A DNA stretch of 64,000 bases from Gemmatimonadales bacterium UBA2982 (GCA_002347035.1 DEAM01000019.1:108753-172752); one strand, 5' to 3'. Numbered from the stretch's first letter, positions 52,226 through 61,401 are shown. Program-made: numbers and translations. The notes: generated by a model not told the origin, from the sequence alone.

Positions 52226-52705
52226 TTAACTCCGAATGCGGGACAGGCTAATACCGTCAAGAGTCCCCTGGTCCGGCCGTAACGTCGCCGAACCCGTCTC
52301 AAAGCCGTTCATAGAAAGTATATACGTAGTGAGATCCACAGCTTGGCTGGCTGTCAGAATACCTGGGGCATCATCGGGCATAGCCGTGAGAATGAACTCG
52401 AACAGATCGCCCACGGACCGTCGGCTCCACTTGAGCTGGAACGTGTTGTCACTGAACTCATTCGCAGTGTGACACTCGGTGCACATCGAACGGAACTGGT
52501 CTCGCCCGCGGTTCGACTGTGTCGTCGAGAAGATGGCTTCGGCCTCTTCTGCAGCTGCCGGTGCCGGTGCCGGTGCGGGTGGCGCAGGCGCTGCGGCCTG
52601 AGTCGTCGGTGCCGGTGCGGGTGCTGGTGCGGGGTCACTGGACGAGGCGCACGCGGCGACGCCCAGTAAGGTAAATACGCTTAGGAGTCTTGAAATAGGG
52701 CTCAT
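52226..52705 (-). CDS. Cytochrome c lipoprotein (single haem)
   Basis: This is a predicted membrane-anchored periplasmic electron carrier. The 159-residue protein has a lipobox GVAAC (Cys19) and a 35-residue linker of Ala-Pro repeats. A small class I cytochrome c domain has CTECH (Cys75, Cys78, His79) and a probable axial Met109 (AMPDDAP). The Pro-Ala linker would let the haem domain reach away from the membrane. No oxidase or dehydrogenase is next to it, but two PQQ enzymes lie within 9 kb and might donate electrons to such a carrier (inference). Confidence 0.85.
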   Translation of the reverse strand: MSPISRLLSVFTLLGVAACASSSDPAPAPAPAPTTQAAAPAPPAPAPAPAAAEEAEAIFSTTQSNRGRDQFRSMCTECHTANEFSDNTFQLKWSRRSVGDLFEFILTAMPDDAPGILTASQAVDLTTYILSMNGFETGSATLRPDQGTLDGISLSRIRS

Positions 52706-52759
52706 CGGTCGAATAGAGAGGGTGAGGAGTGTTCGGTAAACATGTCCTTGACGTCTGCT

Positions 52760-53365
52760 CTAGGGCAACCCGCGTTGGTCTGCTTCCCTTCTGAGAGCAG
52801 CTATAGCCACCTCTCGGTCTTCGGGAGTATTAACGTTCAAAAAGCTCTCTTCGGAGAGACGGATAGCTCTACCATTGAGTGTCTCAAAGATTTGATATAC
52901 AGCCAGTTCGCCGCGCTCTAAAGCATCAACTACGGTCTCTAGACATGAAACGTGATACGCCGCGCAGAGCGGCTCAACGCCCGGAAAGGCTGTCCTCTGC
53001 GGGGCTACAACTTTCTGCTCTCCTAAAGCAAGCGAGACACACCGGACAATGTTCGCATCTACCAGAGGCAGGTCACACGCCAGTACGAAGATACCGTCCA
53101 ATGCCTCATCAGCTGCGTACTGAAGCGCAGCTTCAATACCAGCTAACGGACCGTATCCCTCCCGGAGGTCAGGCACATGGGGCCAATCTGTCACCACACG
53201 CGTATTGGAGGAGACGATGACAACACTGGAAAAGACCTCTGCCAGCGTCTCCGCTGCTCGCACGGCCAAGGGCTTGCCAACAATCGAATCTGCAGACTTG
53301 TCACGACCATACCGCTGACTTTTTCCGCCGGCTAAAACAGCACCAAGCAACGATGGCCTTGTCAT
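52760..53365 (-). CDS. mobA: Molybdenum cofactor guanylyltransferase
   Basis: MobA attaches GMP to molybdopterin to make the bis-MGD-type cofactor used by enzymes such as formate dehydrogenase. The 201-residue nucleotidyltransferase has the signature LAGGKSQRYGRDK (11-23), GPLAGIEAAL and ACDLPLV. The end NVNTPEDREVA is typical. ATG 53365 overlaps the fdhD stop (4 bp), so the two are coupled. Confidence 0.92.
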   Translation of the reverse strand: MTRPSLLGAVLAGGKSQRYGRDKSADSIVGKPLAVRAAETLAEVFSSVVIVSSNTRVVTDWPHVPDLREGYGPLAGIEAALQYAADEALDGIFVLACDLPLVDANIVRCVSLALGEQKVVAPQRTAFPGVEPLCAAYHVSCLETVVDALERGELAVYQIFETLNGRAIRLSEESFLNVNTPEDREVAIAALRREADQRGLP

Positions 53366-54207
53366 TTCAGTCGCGACTCACCGCAGTACACGTTGAAGCC
53401 GCTGTTTCTTGTAAAGCCCACCAACGTCTGATTGAAACTCGAGGCGAGATCGACGGCTAAGCTCGATGGTGCACCCACCGCAACCAGAACTGGCACCCCA
53501 GCTATCACGGCCTTCTGCACCAGTTCGAATGAAGCTCTCCCACTGAGTACTAAGATCCGCTCTGAGGCCGGCAGCAGTCGATTCAGGAAAGCGTGGCCGA
53601 GCACTTTATCCACAGCATTGTGCCGACCAATGTCCTCGCGAACCGTGAGGAGCTTACCACTCCCATCGAAGGTTGCCGCCCCGTGCAGACCTCCTGTGCG
53701 TGCAAATACAGCCTGCTCCCCCAGAAGTTTATCAGGAAGTTCAGGCAGCAAATCGGACTGCACCTGGAAGCCATCTGCTACAGATTCACACCCATGATCT
53801 CTAACAGCTTCCAATGAGGCCTTACCACACACCCCACAGCTAGAAGTGGTATAGAAGTTTCTCTTCAGTCTTTCAGCATCGAACTCAACCCCGTTGGAGA
53901 GGCGGGCCTCAACGACATTGTACTTCTGCAGCTCGGCACCTCTGCAGTACGTGAGCTGAGCAATATCATCCATGTGAGAGACAACACCTTCGCCATGCAA
54001 AAAACCAGCGACGAGTTCGAAGTCATCGCCAGGTGTGCGCATGGTTACAGCCAGGGGTTCAACGTGACGGCAGCCGGCTGCATCGCTCCATGAAACCCTC
54101 ATTTCAAGAGGCTCTTCAACCGCTACAGTGTCTCTTAATTGATTGACACCATTCTCACGATGCCTCGCAACCCTAACTGCACGGGTCGCTCCGCGCGGCC
54201 CGATCAA
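53362..54207 (-). CDS. fdhD: Formate dehydrogenase accessory sulfurtransferase FdhD
   Basis: FdhD passes sulfur from a cysteine desulfurase to the molybdenum cofactor and activates formate dehydrogenase. The 281-residue protein has the essential CGVCG motif (Cys124, Cys127). TPGDDFELVAGFLHGEG, the GLHGAATF region, REDIGRHNAVDKV and LSGRASFELVQKA are all diagnostic. It begins at TTG 54207 without a clear ribosome-binding site, so the first residues are uncertain. No formate dehydrogenase gene is in the window. Confidence 0.95.
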   Translation of the reverse strand: MIGPRGATRAVRVARHRENGVNQLRDTVAVEEPLEMRVSWSDAAGCRHVEPLAVTMRTPGDDFELVAGFLHGEGVVSHMDDIAQLTYCRGAELQKYNVVEARLSNGVEFDAERLKRNFYTTSSCGVCGKASLEAVRDHGCESVADGFQVQSDLLPELPDKLLGEQAVFARTGGLHGAATFDGSGKLLTVREDIGRHNAVDKVLGHAFLNRLLPASERILVLSGRASFELVQKAVIAGVPVLVAVGAPSSLAVDLASSFNQTLVGFTRNSGFNVYCGESRLK

Positions 54208-54606
54208 TTCTGGTGCCCCGCGAAGATCCTCTTAATCTCAAGGCTAACCTCGATGAAGAGCTCTGGGGCGAGAGTCTTATACTTGTATTCAGTCATCTCG
54301 CAGCGAGTGAGGCGTCACGCTCGAAGTGCCAGCGTATCGTACTTTCTGGCTACATCGAATTCTGAGAATTTCGAACCTACCCCCAACCGATTAGGCCCGC
54401 CACGTTCTCGGCCAGGATTGGCGGGGGGGGGGAACATGAATTCCCCTTCAAAGGGCTGATTACGTTTCGTGCGCCTAGCCGCAAATAACCTGACACCGAC
54501 TGGTGTTAGGCCTGGTGGCGAAAGGAACTCTTCCCCTACAGGGGCTAGCGGGGGTGAACACTAGCAGGAATAATCCTAAGCACCTCAGACCAGTAACGGA
54601 GACCCG
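54208..54606. other. 399-bp divergent intergenic region with a G10 tract and a leader hairpin
   Basis: This gap separates fdhD (minus) from the PQQ dehydrogenase gene (plus). It contains ten consecutive G (54423-54432). A 9-bp hairpin with one G-T pair and a GACT loop follows (54489-54497 with 54502-54510), then a small CCCC-TACA-GGGG element at 54533-54544, about 60 bases before the downstream start. CGGAG near 54600 is the ribosome-binding site of the dehydrogenase gene. No convincing open frame or known riboswitch is recognised. Confidence 0.4.
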
Positions 54607-56313
54607 ATGTCCCCACGTGGCGCTTTCTATACGGTCCTTCACCTGGCGATACTTGCTAACCCAGTGGCTACATATGCCCAGGGCGTGGATGAACTTAGAG
54701 TCGTAGAGGCTGACCCGGCGGAATGGCTCACCTACGGACGCGACTACGCAGAGACCCACTATAGCCCACTCAACCAGATCGACGAGAATAACGTCAATCG
54801 CTTGGGTATTGCTTGGACCTGGGACATTCCCGTCACCGGTGCTCGTTTAGAGGCTGTTCCGGTAGTAGTGGATGGAGTCATGTATGCTACTGGCCCCCAT
54901 AGCTTCGTTTTTGCTCTCGACGCACGCACAGGAGAACGTCTTTGGCACTGGGATCCTGCTATCCCAGACGAGTCCGAAGGTGGTCCGAGTATCTGTTGTG
55001 GAGACGTCAACCGGGGCGTCGCCGTATGGGGGGATAAGGTCTACGTGGGAATTCTTGATGGGCGCCTTGTAGCACTGAACCGCGAGACCGGCATGATTGA
55101 ATGGACAGTCCAAACTACACCGCCCGGGACAGACTATAGCATCACCGGCGCACCGCGGGTTGTAGCTGGCAACATCATCATTGGCAACAGTGGAGCGGAG
55201 TACGGCGTCCGCGGCTATATAACCGCCTACGATGCTGAGACAGGCGAGCAGGCTTGGCGCTGGTACACCGTGCCAGGAAATCCTGCGGATGGCTTCGAGA
55301 ATGAGGCGATGCGACGGGCAGCTGAGACTTGGACAGGAGAATGGTGGATTGTCGGAGGTGGGGGCACCGTGTGGGATGGTATGGCCTACGATCCCAACCT
55401 CGACCTGCTTTATATCGGAACCGGCAATGGCGCCCCTTGGAATCGGGATGAAAGGAGCCCGGGTGGGGGAGACAACCTCTTCCTGTCTTCAATAGTCGCA
55501 TTGCGTGGTGAAACGGGTGAGTACGTATGGCATTACCAAACAACCCCAGGTGATGACTGGGACTACACAGCGGTACAGCCCTTAATGCTTCTGGATCTTG
55601 TGATGGATGGGCGCCAGCGAGCCGTCATCGTTCAAGCGCCAAAGAACGGATTCTTTTATGTGATCGACCGCATCACGGGCGAGTTTCTCTCAGGCCAAGC
55701 GTATGCGGACAACGTCAACTGGGCTTCTGAAATCGACCAAGAAACCGGGCGCCCGAACGAGACACCGGAGGCACGCTATGGGATGACAGGACGAGGCGTC
55801 TACCTTTCTCCTGGGCCCACAGGTGCCCACAACTGGCGACCTATGTCCTGGAATCCAGCAACCGGATACGTCTACCTCCCAGCTCAGAACAATACCTTCT
55901 ACTACGAGCGAGCTGCCGTCGACTACCAGCCAGGCCAATGGAATACTGGAACTGGTCGTGGTTCTGCTGCAACGCGGCCTGAGCGCCCAGAGCTGGAGGG
56001 ACCTAACACAATGCTTCTCGCATGGGACCCCGTGACCAACTCCGAAATGTGGAGGGTACCGGGTGAGGGCGGCAACGGTGGGACGCTATCTACTGGGGGC
56101 AATCTAGTTTTCCGAGGGACCGGTCGGCTTCTTACGGCCCACAACGCGGAAACTGGCGAAGAGGTGTGGAGGGCTCAGGTAGGAATCGGAACTGCATCAC
56201 CGGTCACGTATGAGATCGACGGAAGTCAGTACCTAACGATTATGGCTGGTAGCGGAGGAGCTAACCCGCCCCGCGTGTGGACCTTCACTCTGGATGGGGA
56301 AACTCTGAACTAA
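54607..56313 (+). CDS. PQQ-dependent alcohol dehydrogenase-like protein, no haem domain
   Basis: This is an eight-bladed quinoprotein of the methanol/ethanol dehydrogenase type. The 568-residue protein has a weak signal peptide (cleavage near ATYAQG). The adjacent cysteine pair Cys130-Cys131 (SICCGDVNRG) that faces PQQ and the catalytic Asp319 (DDWDYT) are present. Position 321 is Thr, not the Asp that marks lanthanide-dependent enzymes, so calcium use is predicted. Several W-docking repeats (DAETGEQAWRW, NAETGEEVWRA) are visible. The C-terminal cytochrome domain of quinohaemoproteins is absent, so a separate electron acceptor is needed. The substrate is unknown. Confidence 0.88.
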   Translation: MSPRGAFYTVLHLAILANPVATYAQGVDELRVVEADPAEWLTYGRDYAETHYSPLNQIDENNVNRLGIAWTWDIPVTGARLEAVPVVVDGVMYATGPHSFVFALDARTGERLWHWDPAIPDESEGGPSICCGDVNRGVAVWGDKVYVGILDGRLVALNRETGMIEWTVQTTPPGTDYSITGAPRVVAGNIIIGNSGAEYGVRGYITAYDAETGEQAWRWYTVPGNPADGFENEAMRRAAETWTGEWWIVGGGGTVWDGMAYDPNLDLLYIGTGNGAPWNRDERSPGGGDNLFLSSIVALRGETGEYVWHYQTTPGDDWDYTAVQPLMLLDLVMDGRQRAVIVQAPKNGFFYVIDRITGEFLSGQAYADNVNWASEIDQETGRPNETPEARYGMTGRGVYLSPGPTGAHNWRPMSWNPATGYVYLPAQNNTFYYERAAVDYQPGQWNTGTGRGSAATRPERPELEGPNTMLLAWDPVTNSEMWRVPGEGGNGGTLSTGGNLVFRGTGRLLTAHNAETGEEVWRAQVGIGTASPVTYEIDGSQYLTIMAGSGGANPPRVWTFTLDGETLN

Positions 56314-56513
56314 GCTGGATCGCCAGAATTAATCTGTGACCCCTTACCTTCTTGTAGAGCTTTCCTCCGAGCCACAGCTCGAGAGCCAAAATAGAGCGCG
56401 CTGAGAATCAGATAAACACTCATGTTGCCTGTCATCAGCGCAACTACAAGCCCAACCATCCACAATATTAGGATGGTCATCGACCTCAGGTCGCCTATCC
56501 AGCGTGATATCAT
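56310..56513 (-). CDS. Small membrane protein of 67 residues
   Basis: The protein has hydrophobic segments at about 12-27 and 30-45 and then a basic tail ending SQINSGDPA. I recognise no family. ATG 56513 overlaps the acetamidase stop (ATGA) and its own stop overlaps the convergent PQQ gene by 4 bp. The coupling makes it more likely to be real than a chance frame. It may anchor or assist the acetamidase-like lipoprotein, but that is speculation. Confidence 0.55.
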   Translation of the reverse strand: MISRWIGDLRSMTILILWMVGLVVALMTGNMSVYLILSALYFGSRAVARRKALQEGKGSQINSGDPA

Positions 56514-57640
56514 CTGAGAAAGATGCTCTTGGGAATGAAGCCTGTCACGACCTGCGTAAGGTCTACCACCTCACTAACACGGAAGTCCACTGCAATGCTC
56601 GCAAGTGAAAGTGCCCTTTCAGGCGTGAGCCCTTTTTTGTCCACGAGAAAGTCTACAACCTCCCACGTGGCCTGTCGGGCAGCTCTATCCAGGTCAAGAT
56701 CGATCCCCATAATCAGGTAGTGGGAGTCATTTTCGGCACGAGGCCCAGAGATATTCGCATCCTTATGCAGGACAAAGCGAAAGGTTCCAACTAGCGACTG
56801 CTCAATCGCTGTGCCACTAACTTCGCCATCCCCTTGAGCAGAATGTGGGTCCCCAACGTAGAAAAGCCCTCCTGGGTGGAAGACCGGAAGATAAAGTGTC
56901 GTCCCCACCGTTAGGTCTTTGACATCCAGGTTTCCACCAAAAGCTCCGGGAGGCCGTGAACTCTGAATGCCTTCCTGTGCCACGCCAGGCTCACCAACGA
57001 CTGGGTCGGGCGCGACTGCCATTACACCCATAAAGGGTGCCAATGGCACCTGAATGTCTTCCGAAAAAAAGGCCACGCCACGCCCATCTACATTACCCGT
57101 TAGGATCATGTGCCTGGCATCCGCGATATCCAACGCAGGATCACCCTCCTCGAAGCCCGGATAGCTTGTCGAGAAGACACCGCCCCTGGGGCCGGTGTTG
57201 TTAGCGCCCCAGTCCACTCGAGTCTCAATCTCGAGAATCTCTATTTCAAGCATGTCCCCCGGCTCAGCACCCTCGACGTAGATGGGGCCAGTAATTACAT
57301 GGGCGCTTCGACCCTCCCGGTCCCGCCCTTCACGGGATGCCCAAAAATCCAAAACATCCTGTGTGATTTGCTCACGAGGGATTCCACGCGCAGTCAGATA
57401 TGCGACCGGCTCTTCATCCTGAGTAGCGCCAACATGCGTGAGGGTATTCATGCGCACGGTCTGCCCGGATTGGATAGTAAGAACGGGCTCCTTATCAATA
57501 GGATACCAGCCCCAGCTGACGTTCTCAGGTGTAGACTCGACAAAGTAGTCTGCTTCGATTGATGGGTCCGGACCCGTCGCATCCCTAGGTGTGACACACC
57601 CCGCGGTAATCACGAGGAGTGCTACAGTCCTCGGTTTCAT
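56510..57640 (-). CDS. Acetamidase/formamidase family protein with lipoprotein signal
   Basis: Family members hydrolyse short amides to acid and ammonia. The 376-residue protein has GDPHSAQGDGEVSGTAIE, the central family block containing acidic and histidine residues. HVITGPIYVEGAEPGDMLEIEI and GVFSTSYPGF are also present. The N-terminus has a lipobox VITAGC (Cys15), so it should be exported, whereas classical FmdA/AmdA are cytosolic. It is coupled to the tiny membrane protein and lies 37 bp from the permease-fusion gene upstream. The substrate is unknown. Confidence 0.82.
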   Translation of the reverse strand: MKPRTVALLVITAGCVTPRDATGPDPSIEADYFVESTPENVSWGWYPIDKEPVLTIQSGQTVRMNTLTHVGATQDEEPVAYLTARGIPREQITQDVLDFWASREGRDREGRSAHVITGPIYVEGAEPGDMLEIEILEIETRVDWGANNTGPRGGVFSTSYPGFEEGDPALDIADARHMILTGNVDGRGVAFFSEDIQVPLAPFMGVMAVAPDPVVGEPGVAQEGIQSSRPPGAFGGNLDVKDLTVGTTLYLPVFHPGGLFYVGDPHSAQGDGEVSGTAIEQSLVGTFRFVLHKDANISGPRAENDSHYLIMGIDLDLDRAARQATWEVVDFLVDKKGLTPERALSLASIAVDFRVSEVVDLTQVVTGFIPKSIFLR

Positions 57641-57677
57641 ATCAACCTCCTCAATCGGCGTCCGAGCGAAACAGGTG

Positions 57678-59819
57678 TCAGTTCACCGCGCTCTGGTTGA
57701 TCTCATCACCCTCACTCGTATCCTCATATTTCTGCCTCAATGCAACGATCCCTTCCGGGCGACCAATCACCGTAAGACGATCTCCCACTGCGAGCGAAGT
57801 CCCACCGCTGGGAATAATGAGACTACCAGACCTCCGGATCATCGCTACAAGTGTGCCTTCCGGAAGACTCAGCTCACTTAAAGGCGATCCAATTAAATCA
57901 GCGCCAGGCAGTTCTTCTGCGAGCTTGAACACGAACATACGATCGTCATGGATGAGCGCCTCCTTCATTTTCTCTTCCGTCTCGGCGCTAAGCCACTCTG
58001 GCATGAAGCCATCCTGATCTATTCGGCTTGCGAGCTGTGCCAAAATTCGCAGATGACGCCCCGGGTCATCATCTGGGCTTATTAGGAAGAACAGTGCATA
58101 AATCGGGTCTGCCTGATCCTCCTCAATTTGCACTCCATGGCGCGACCGTACGAGAATGATCTGAGAGCGGTCCAAGTCCTCGAGTCGCAAATGAGGAAGC
58201 GCTGCCCCATGCGACACTGGTGTTGCTCCTATCCTTCTGCCATCAAGAAAGCCCTCAGTTAACTGTGTGGCGGTTACCGGAACTGTCAGCGCCAATTTCT
58301 CAGAGACCTCTTGAACAAGCTTTTCGTAGTCAACCGCCCCTTCTACATCAATCACACCAGCTGAAGTCATGAGCTCATCAAAGGGGTCGGCCTCCCTGGC
58401 CCCCCGCTCTTTCATAATCTCTCGGAGTTCACGATCCAGACCGTCATCTCGAGCTTGACCTAGCCTTTCAAAGACATGGCGAATAGCCCCTCCACGGGTG
58501 ACCCGATCACGCGCGTAGTACGTGTACCACATGGCACCAAATGTGATAAGGCTACCTGTAAAAAGTGTTGGAAGGAGGCCCATGTTCACAATTAACCAGA
58601 AGGGTGCCAATACTCCCAGAATTTGTATGCCGGGGTACAAAGGAGATCTGTATCCAGGATCGTACGACTCGATCCGACTCTCCCGCATGACAATGACTGC
58701 CAAGCACGCTAGTGCGAACATCGTCATCTGAAACGCGCCGGCTAGCTTGGCTATCCCGCTTGGGTCAAATACCGTTACAGAGAAGAGAATGAGCCCGACT
58801 GTGACTGCAATGCCAATCGTCGGTGTACCCTGCGCCCCAACCCTACCGAAGAAATCCGGCAACAGCTTATCTCGACCCATGGCAAGCGGGTAGCGAGAGG
58901 CCGAGAGAATGCCAGCGTTGGCAACTGATGAGAACGCCAGCACAGCAGCTATAGTCATTAGGATCGCGCCCCATGGACCCACTAGTTGCTCCGCCACCAT
59001 GGCTACCGGCGCCAGAACTCCACCGTCCGCGGCTAATGCATCCACACCAACAGTACTAATCATGACGGACGTACCAACTACATAAATGATGAGAACAGTT
59101 CCGAACCCAAGGAACATGCCAAGCGGCAGGTTTCTTTCAGGATCTTTCACTTCTTCCGCCACACTAGCCACTTTTGTTAAGCCCATATAGCTCACAAAAA
59201 CCAGTCCGGCAGTCGCGATGATCCCAGCACTTCCCGACTCGAAGAAGCCGCTGAAGTTGCCCACCTCCGAATTGAGGAAGCCGACACCACAGAACCAAAG
59301 CAAAAGGATCAAAAGCCCCATGAGAAGGAAGACCTGGAATGACCCACTCTTCTTGGCCCCAAAGTAATTCACAAGCCCAAAAAATATCGCGAACCCAGCA
59401 GCGATCGGACCCATTTCTACACCAGGCAGAAAGAGGTTGAGGTATGCCCCCACACCGATCAAAGCGAATGCGGCCTTTAGGATCAGAGCAATCCAAGTGC
59501 CGAAGCCTCCGATGGTCCCCACAAGCGGCCCCATGCTTCGATCTAGAAAATAGTAAATGCCGCCAGCTCTGGGCATCGCCGTGGCCAACTCGACCTTGCT
59601 TAGCATACCTGGCACAACCACTAGGCCAGCTAGGAAGTAACTCAATGGCATTGCTGCACCGGCGCCGGCCGCAGCTAGTCCAGGCAAAAGGAAGAAACCG
59701 GAGCTCAGCGTCGCGCCGGTCGCAATCGCGTAAACATCCCACAGGCCGAGCTGCTTCTCTAGTCGCTGGGCCATACCAGGATCACCAGAGCCCGCCGCTA
59801 TTCTAACATCGGAAGCCAT
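57678..59819 (-). CDS. APC-family permease fused to PTS EIIA-like and RCK-C (TrkA-C) domains
   Basis: The 713-residue protein has about 12 membrane helices (about 28-435) of the amino acid-polyamine-organocation type, with the early motif ATGATLSSGFFLLPG and EEVKDPERNLPLG. A PTS EIIA (mannitol/fructose type) domain follows at about 485-628. It keeps the histidine context GAALPH (His543) that is phosphorylated in the true PTS. A TrkA-C/RCK-C domain (about 636-698, GTLVAMIRRSGSLIIPSG) closes it. The soluble parts suggest control of transport by phosphorylation state or a small ligand. The substrate is not readable. It is a single continuous frame. Confidence 0.85.
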   Translation of the reverse strand: MASDVRIAAGSGDPGMAQRLEKQLGLWDVYAIATGATLSSGFFLLPGLAAAGAGAAMPLSYFLAGLVVVPGMLSKVELATAMPRAGGIYYFLDRSMGPLVGTIGGFGTWIALILKAAFALIGVGAYLNLFLPGVEMGPIAAGFAIFFGLVNYFGAKKSGSFQVFLLMGLLILLLWFCGVGFLNSEVGNFSGFFESGSAGIIATAGLVFVSYMGLTKVASVAEEVKDPERNLPLGMFLGFGTVLIIYVVGTSVMISTVGVDALAADGGVLAPVAMVAEQLVGPWGAILMTIAAVLAFSSVANAGILSASRYPLAMGRDKLLPDFFGRVGAQGTPTIGIAVTVGLILFSVTVFDPSGIAKLAGAFQMTMFALACLAVIVMRESRIESYDPGYRSPLYPGIQILGVLAPFWLIVNMGLLPTLFTGSLITFGAMWYTYYARDRVTRGGAIRHVFERLGQARDDGLDRELREIMKERGAREADPFDELMTSAGVIDVEGAVDYEKLVQEVSEKLALTVPVTATQLTEGFLDGRRIGATPVSHGAALPHLRLEDLDRSQIILVRSRHGVQIEEDQADPIYALFFLISPDDDPGRHLRILAQLASRIDQDGFMPEWLSAETEEKMKEALIHDDRMFVFKLAEELPGADLIGSPLSELSLPEGTLVAMIRRSGSLIIPSGGTSLAVGDRLTVIGRPEGIVALRQKYEDTSEGDEINQSAVN

Positions 59820-59840
59820 TCTCAGTCCGTGATCCTTAGA

Positions 59841-61247
59841 CTACTGGTTCGGGGTCAGCATTCGTATCACCCCATCTGCCTTATTGGTCAGCAGAGGTTC
59901 TCCGTTCGGCCCTGACGCAATATGCACATCAGCCCGGCTAGCTGGATTTCTGCCCTGCTCCTGGTTTTTCTCCTGGATTAGCTGTAGGAGTGTCTTCTGT
60001 TGACCGCCATCCTCAAACAGAATCCGCTCGATCACCTCCTGGCCACCGTATGATAGATCGTCTGCCGGAATCGCCCACACCTCTCCGCTTGGAAGATCGG
60101 CCCACAAGATCATATCTGCGATCTGGGGGATGCGGTTAGCTCGGTAAACGTGCACGCCAGTAGCCGCAGATTGGCCCTGAAGTAGACGGTCTGGCTGACC
60201 ATACTCAGCAACAGGGTATGTAACAGAGGCGTCGCTCCGCGGGTTCTCAAGATCTACTGCCTGGCGACTAATGAAACGGTAGCTGCCCTCCCAAGTATTC
60301 CAACCCAGATTCGCTCCAGCGGTAACCTGGCTGAGTTCCTCAACGATGTTCTGACCGATATCCGCTAGGAAAAGATTGCCATTTTCAGAGTCCCACCCAA
60401 AACGTTGTGGGTTCCTTACCCCGTACGCGTAGATCTCGTCCAGTGCACTAGCATCTCCAACGAATGGGTTGTCCGATGGGATGCCATACTCGCCATTCTG
60501 ACTATTCGTACCCAGGGGATTGATCCGAAGAATTTTCCCTAAGCCGTTCATCATATCCTGACCGACGCCTAGTGGGTCACCTCCACTGCCGCCGTCTGCT
60601 GAACCAATATACAGCATTGCAAAGTCTGGATCGTCAGGCTCGACCGTGGGATTGAAGGCTAATTGACCAGCGTTGTGGTTTGGGAATGGTTGCTCGAAAC
60701 GCATGAGTTCACGAGGGGGCCCACCGTCGTATGTAGGGGCTGTCGGGTCTAGGGCGGTCCATTCTAAGAGGACAGTATCATGCGAGTTTCGCCCACCTGG
60801 AGGCGGCAAGAAGTCAGCCTCAGGAACGGTGTCCAGAATATCCGTCCAGGTGTAGAACTTACCAAAGCCGCGCTGTCCTGACTGGGCAAAGCGCGGATGG
60901 AAAGCGAAGCTCTGGAAACCTCGCTCTCTACCCTGCGACTGCACTTCATACCCCCAACGTGAGTCGTTCGTATCAAGGTATAGCGTCACACTGCGGCCAT
61001 CGTAGCTGACGCTGAAGAGTGGCCCTTGCTGAGCATTCACGAATAGGCGATCTGTGCCTACCTCGTCGATGAGGTTCATGATACGGGGAGCAGAGTCTTC
61101 CGGGCCCGGAATCGTGGCAAACTCAGTGACACCCACTACAATCGGACCTCCGCCGGCAATCGGCTGAGAGAACGGATCATTTGCAGTCTGACATGCAACC
61201 GGAGCTGCAAATAGCAGTGCGACAACCACTGCGCGTGTCGGCTTCAT
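59841..61247 (-). CDS. PQQ-dependent sugar dehydrogenase-like lipoprotein (glucose/sorbosone type)
   Basis: The 468-residue six-bladed propeller has a lipobox AAPVAC (Cys19) and the catalytic histidine region FPNHNAGQLAF (His191). YGVRNPQRFGWD and GEVWAIPADD are typical of the soluble aldose dehydrogenase (GSDH) family. It should oxidise sugars or related alcohols outside the cytoplasm with PQQ. AGGAGGAG sits a few bases before ATG 61247. It is divergent from the NHL-VOC pair, sharing a 154-bp control region. No PQQ biosynthesis genes are in the window. Confidence 0.88.
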   Translation of the reverse strand: MKPTRAVVVALLFAAPVACQTANDPFSQPIAGGGPIVVGVTEFATIPGPEDSAPRIMNLIDEVGTDRLFVNAQQGPLFSVSYDGRSVTLYLDTNDSRWGYEVQSQGRERGFQSFAFHPRFAQSGQRGFGKFYTWTDILDTVPEADFLPPPGGRNSHDTVLLEWTALDPTAPTYDGGPPRELMRFEQPFPNHNAGQLAFNPTVEPDDPDFAMLYIGSADGGSGGDPLGVGQDMMNGLGKILRINPLGTNSQNGEYGIPSDNPFVGDASALDEIYAYGVRNPQRFGWDSENGNLFLADIGQNIVEELSQVTAGANLGWNTWEGSYRFISRQAVDLENPRSDASVTYPVAEYGQPDRLLQGQSAATGVHVYRANRIPQIADMILWADLPSGEVWAIPADDLSYGGQEVIERILFEDGGQQKTLLQLIQEKNQEQGRNPASRADVHIASGPNGEPLLTNKADGVIRMLTPNQ

Positions 61248-61401
61248 AGTCTATCTCCTCCTGAAAGCTAACTGCACCAGACGTTAGCCCTGTGTGAAAA
61301 ACCGCGCGAGCGAACAACTCGCCTATATATTTGCGACTCGAGGGCACCTGGCACAGGTTAAGCACAACATGAACTTACCCTGTCCAAGGTTGGAGGGTCA
61401 T

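Noticed and set aside
52354..52669. Arg/His- and Cys-rich open frames over the cytochrome c linker
   Set aside because: They arise from the Ala-Pro repeat read in other frames; the lipoprotein frame has a lipobox and a haem motif.
54423..54432. G10 tract as a phase-variable coding switch
   Set aside because: It lies in non-coding DNA with no open frame across it; only a promoter-level effect remains possible.
54607..56313. Lanthanide-dependent (XoxF-type) dehydrogenase
   Set aside because: The diagnostic second Asp two residues after the catalytic Asp is Thr321, so a calcium-type alcohol dehydrogenase fits better.
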